Shown: piece after piece, positions 5,198-5,617 of the stretch | Layout: the number at the start of each line of letters is the position of its first letter | How positions within the stretch are numbered: the first letter of the stretch is position 1 | Assembly: GCA_964195005.1 (NCBI GenBank) | Contig: CAXMOO010000181.1 | Span: forward strand, 1 to 5,617 | DNA length: 5,617 bases | Direction of reading: 5' to 3' | DNA from: JAUXLW01 sp964195005 | Lineage (GTDB): Bacteria; Actinomycetota; Acidimicrobiia; Spongiisociales; SHLN01 | Made by a program: the position numbers and the translations under genes | The notes under the pieces: generated by a model | What the model was told of the DNA's origin: nothing | Databases searched by the model: none | The model's input: the letters and a program-made list of their open reading frames with translations, nothing else

Positions 5198-5617
5198 AAT
5201 TGCAGTGCTCCACCAACGTAGGATACGGGTTGACGGGGTTATTCCCACGACCTCCGGGGTGCACCTGGAAATGGACATGGGGGACTCCGCCCGTGGCGTT
5301 ACCGCTGTCCCCGTTGTAAGCAACAACCTGACCGACCGAGACCCGGCTGCCGTCGGACAACCCGTCGGCATAGCCGCTCAGGTGGGCGTAGTAGTAGGAC
5401 GTTCCGTTATCGGCATCAAGCCACAAACTGGCACCGCCCAGGTCTGAGTTCCGCTTGATAATCGAGCCGGTGGCCACCGCAACGACCGGATGGCCGTAAG
5501 GAGCGACTATGTCGGTTCCCTTATGAGTGCGGCCGCCGGACCGGGGCTGGCCCCAGTCGTTGACGAACCGGTAGAGGGAGCTGAAAAGACAGACAAAGCC
5601 CGTGGTCTGCTGGGCAC
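5196..5617 (-). CDS. M23 (LytM) family metallopeptidase, 5'-truncated
   Basis: The frame is open from the right edge to TAA at 5198-5196, giving the last 139 or so residues; the start, any signal peptide and N-terminal coiled coil lie outside. The GTG at 5477 is internal to the catalytic domain. Counting from the first complete codon (5615), the LytM core is complete: RFVNDWGQPRSGG (16-28), HKGTD (31-35, zinc ligands H31 and D35), AHLS (77-80, catalytic His 78) and HVHF (113-116, zinc ligand H115, catalytic His 113). M23 enzymes cut peptide crosslinks in peptidoglycan, or activate such enzymes, outside the cytoplasmic membrane. All active-site residues are present, so it is likely catalytic, not a degenerate activator. 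It is the most upstream gene seen of the right-to-left operon. Confidence 0.9.
   Translation of the reverse strand, partial: AQQTTGFVCLFSSLYRFVNDWGQPRSGGRTHKGTDIVAPYGHPVVAVATGSIIKRNSDLGGASLWLDADNGTSYYYAHLSGYADGLSDGSRVSVGQVVAYNGDSGNATGGVPHVHFQVHPGGRGNNPVNPYPTLVEHCN

Overview
The window reads as chromosomal DNA of a high-GC member of the Actinomycetota. The best evidence is a mycothiol glycosyltransferase (MshA) followed by a YbjN-like gene, an arrangement I recall from mycobacteria. An RsiG-type c-di-GMP anti-sigma protein and an actinobacterial-type DnaA box (TTGTCCACA on the minus strand) agree with this. The class cannot be fixed; a deep lineage such as Acidimicrobiia or a Rubrobacter/Thermoleophilia-like group is a guess.

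Layout. (1) Bases 1-758, plus strand: the 3' part of a Clp1-type P-loop polynucleotide-kinase-like gene whose 5' end lies outside the window. (2) Bases 759-1266: a 508-base gene-free stretch between two convergent gene ends. It holds a cluster of DnaA-box-like 9-mers, a 12-bp perfect palindrome, three inverted repeats (two with 13-14 bp arms) and a four-unit heptamer tandem repeat. (3) Bases 1267-5617, minus strand, transcribed right to left: an M23 (LytM) peptidase running off the right edge, an RsiG-like anti-sigma factor, an AnsA-type (class II) L-asparaginase, a BioF2/FemAB-like GNAT acyltransferase, mshA, and a short YbjN-like gene.

The six minus-strand genes are packed like one operon: gaps of 8, 1 and 46 nt, then two 4-nt stop/start overlaps. 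mshA supplies the first committed step of mycothiol synthesis. The M23 enzyme acts on peptidoglycan outside the membrane, the RsiG-like protein should couple c-di-GMP to a sigma factor, and the asparaginase cleaves asparagine. No shared pathway is evident beyond envelope, redox and developmental housekeeping, so joint regulation is inferred from packing alone. The operon promoter lies to the right of the window.

Most notable points: the RsiG-like protein is an exact 100-residue-period internal duplication carrying two c-di-GMP signature motifs, each with one substituted ligand position. The conserved N-terminus of MshA can only be reached from a non-canonical start, most likely CTG. The convergent intergenic region has DnaA boxes and long stems that no protein gene explains.
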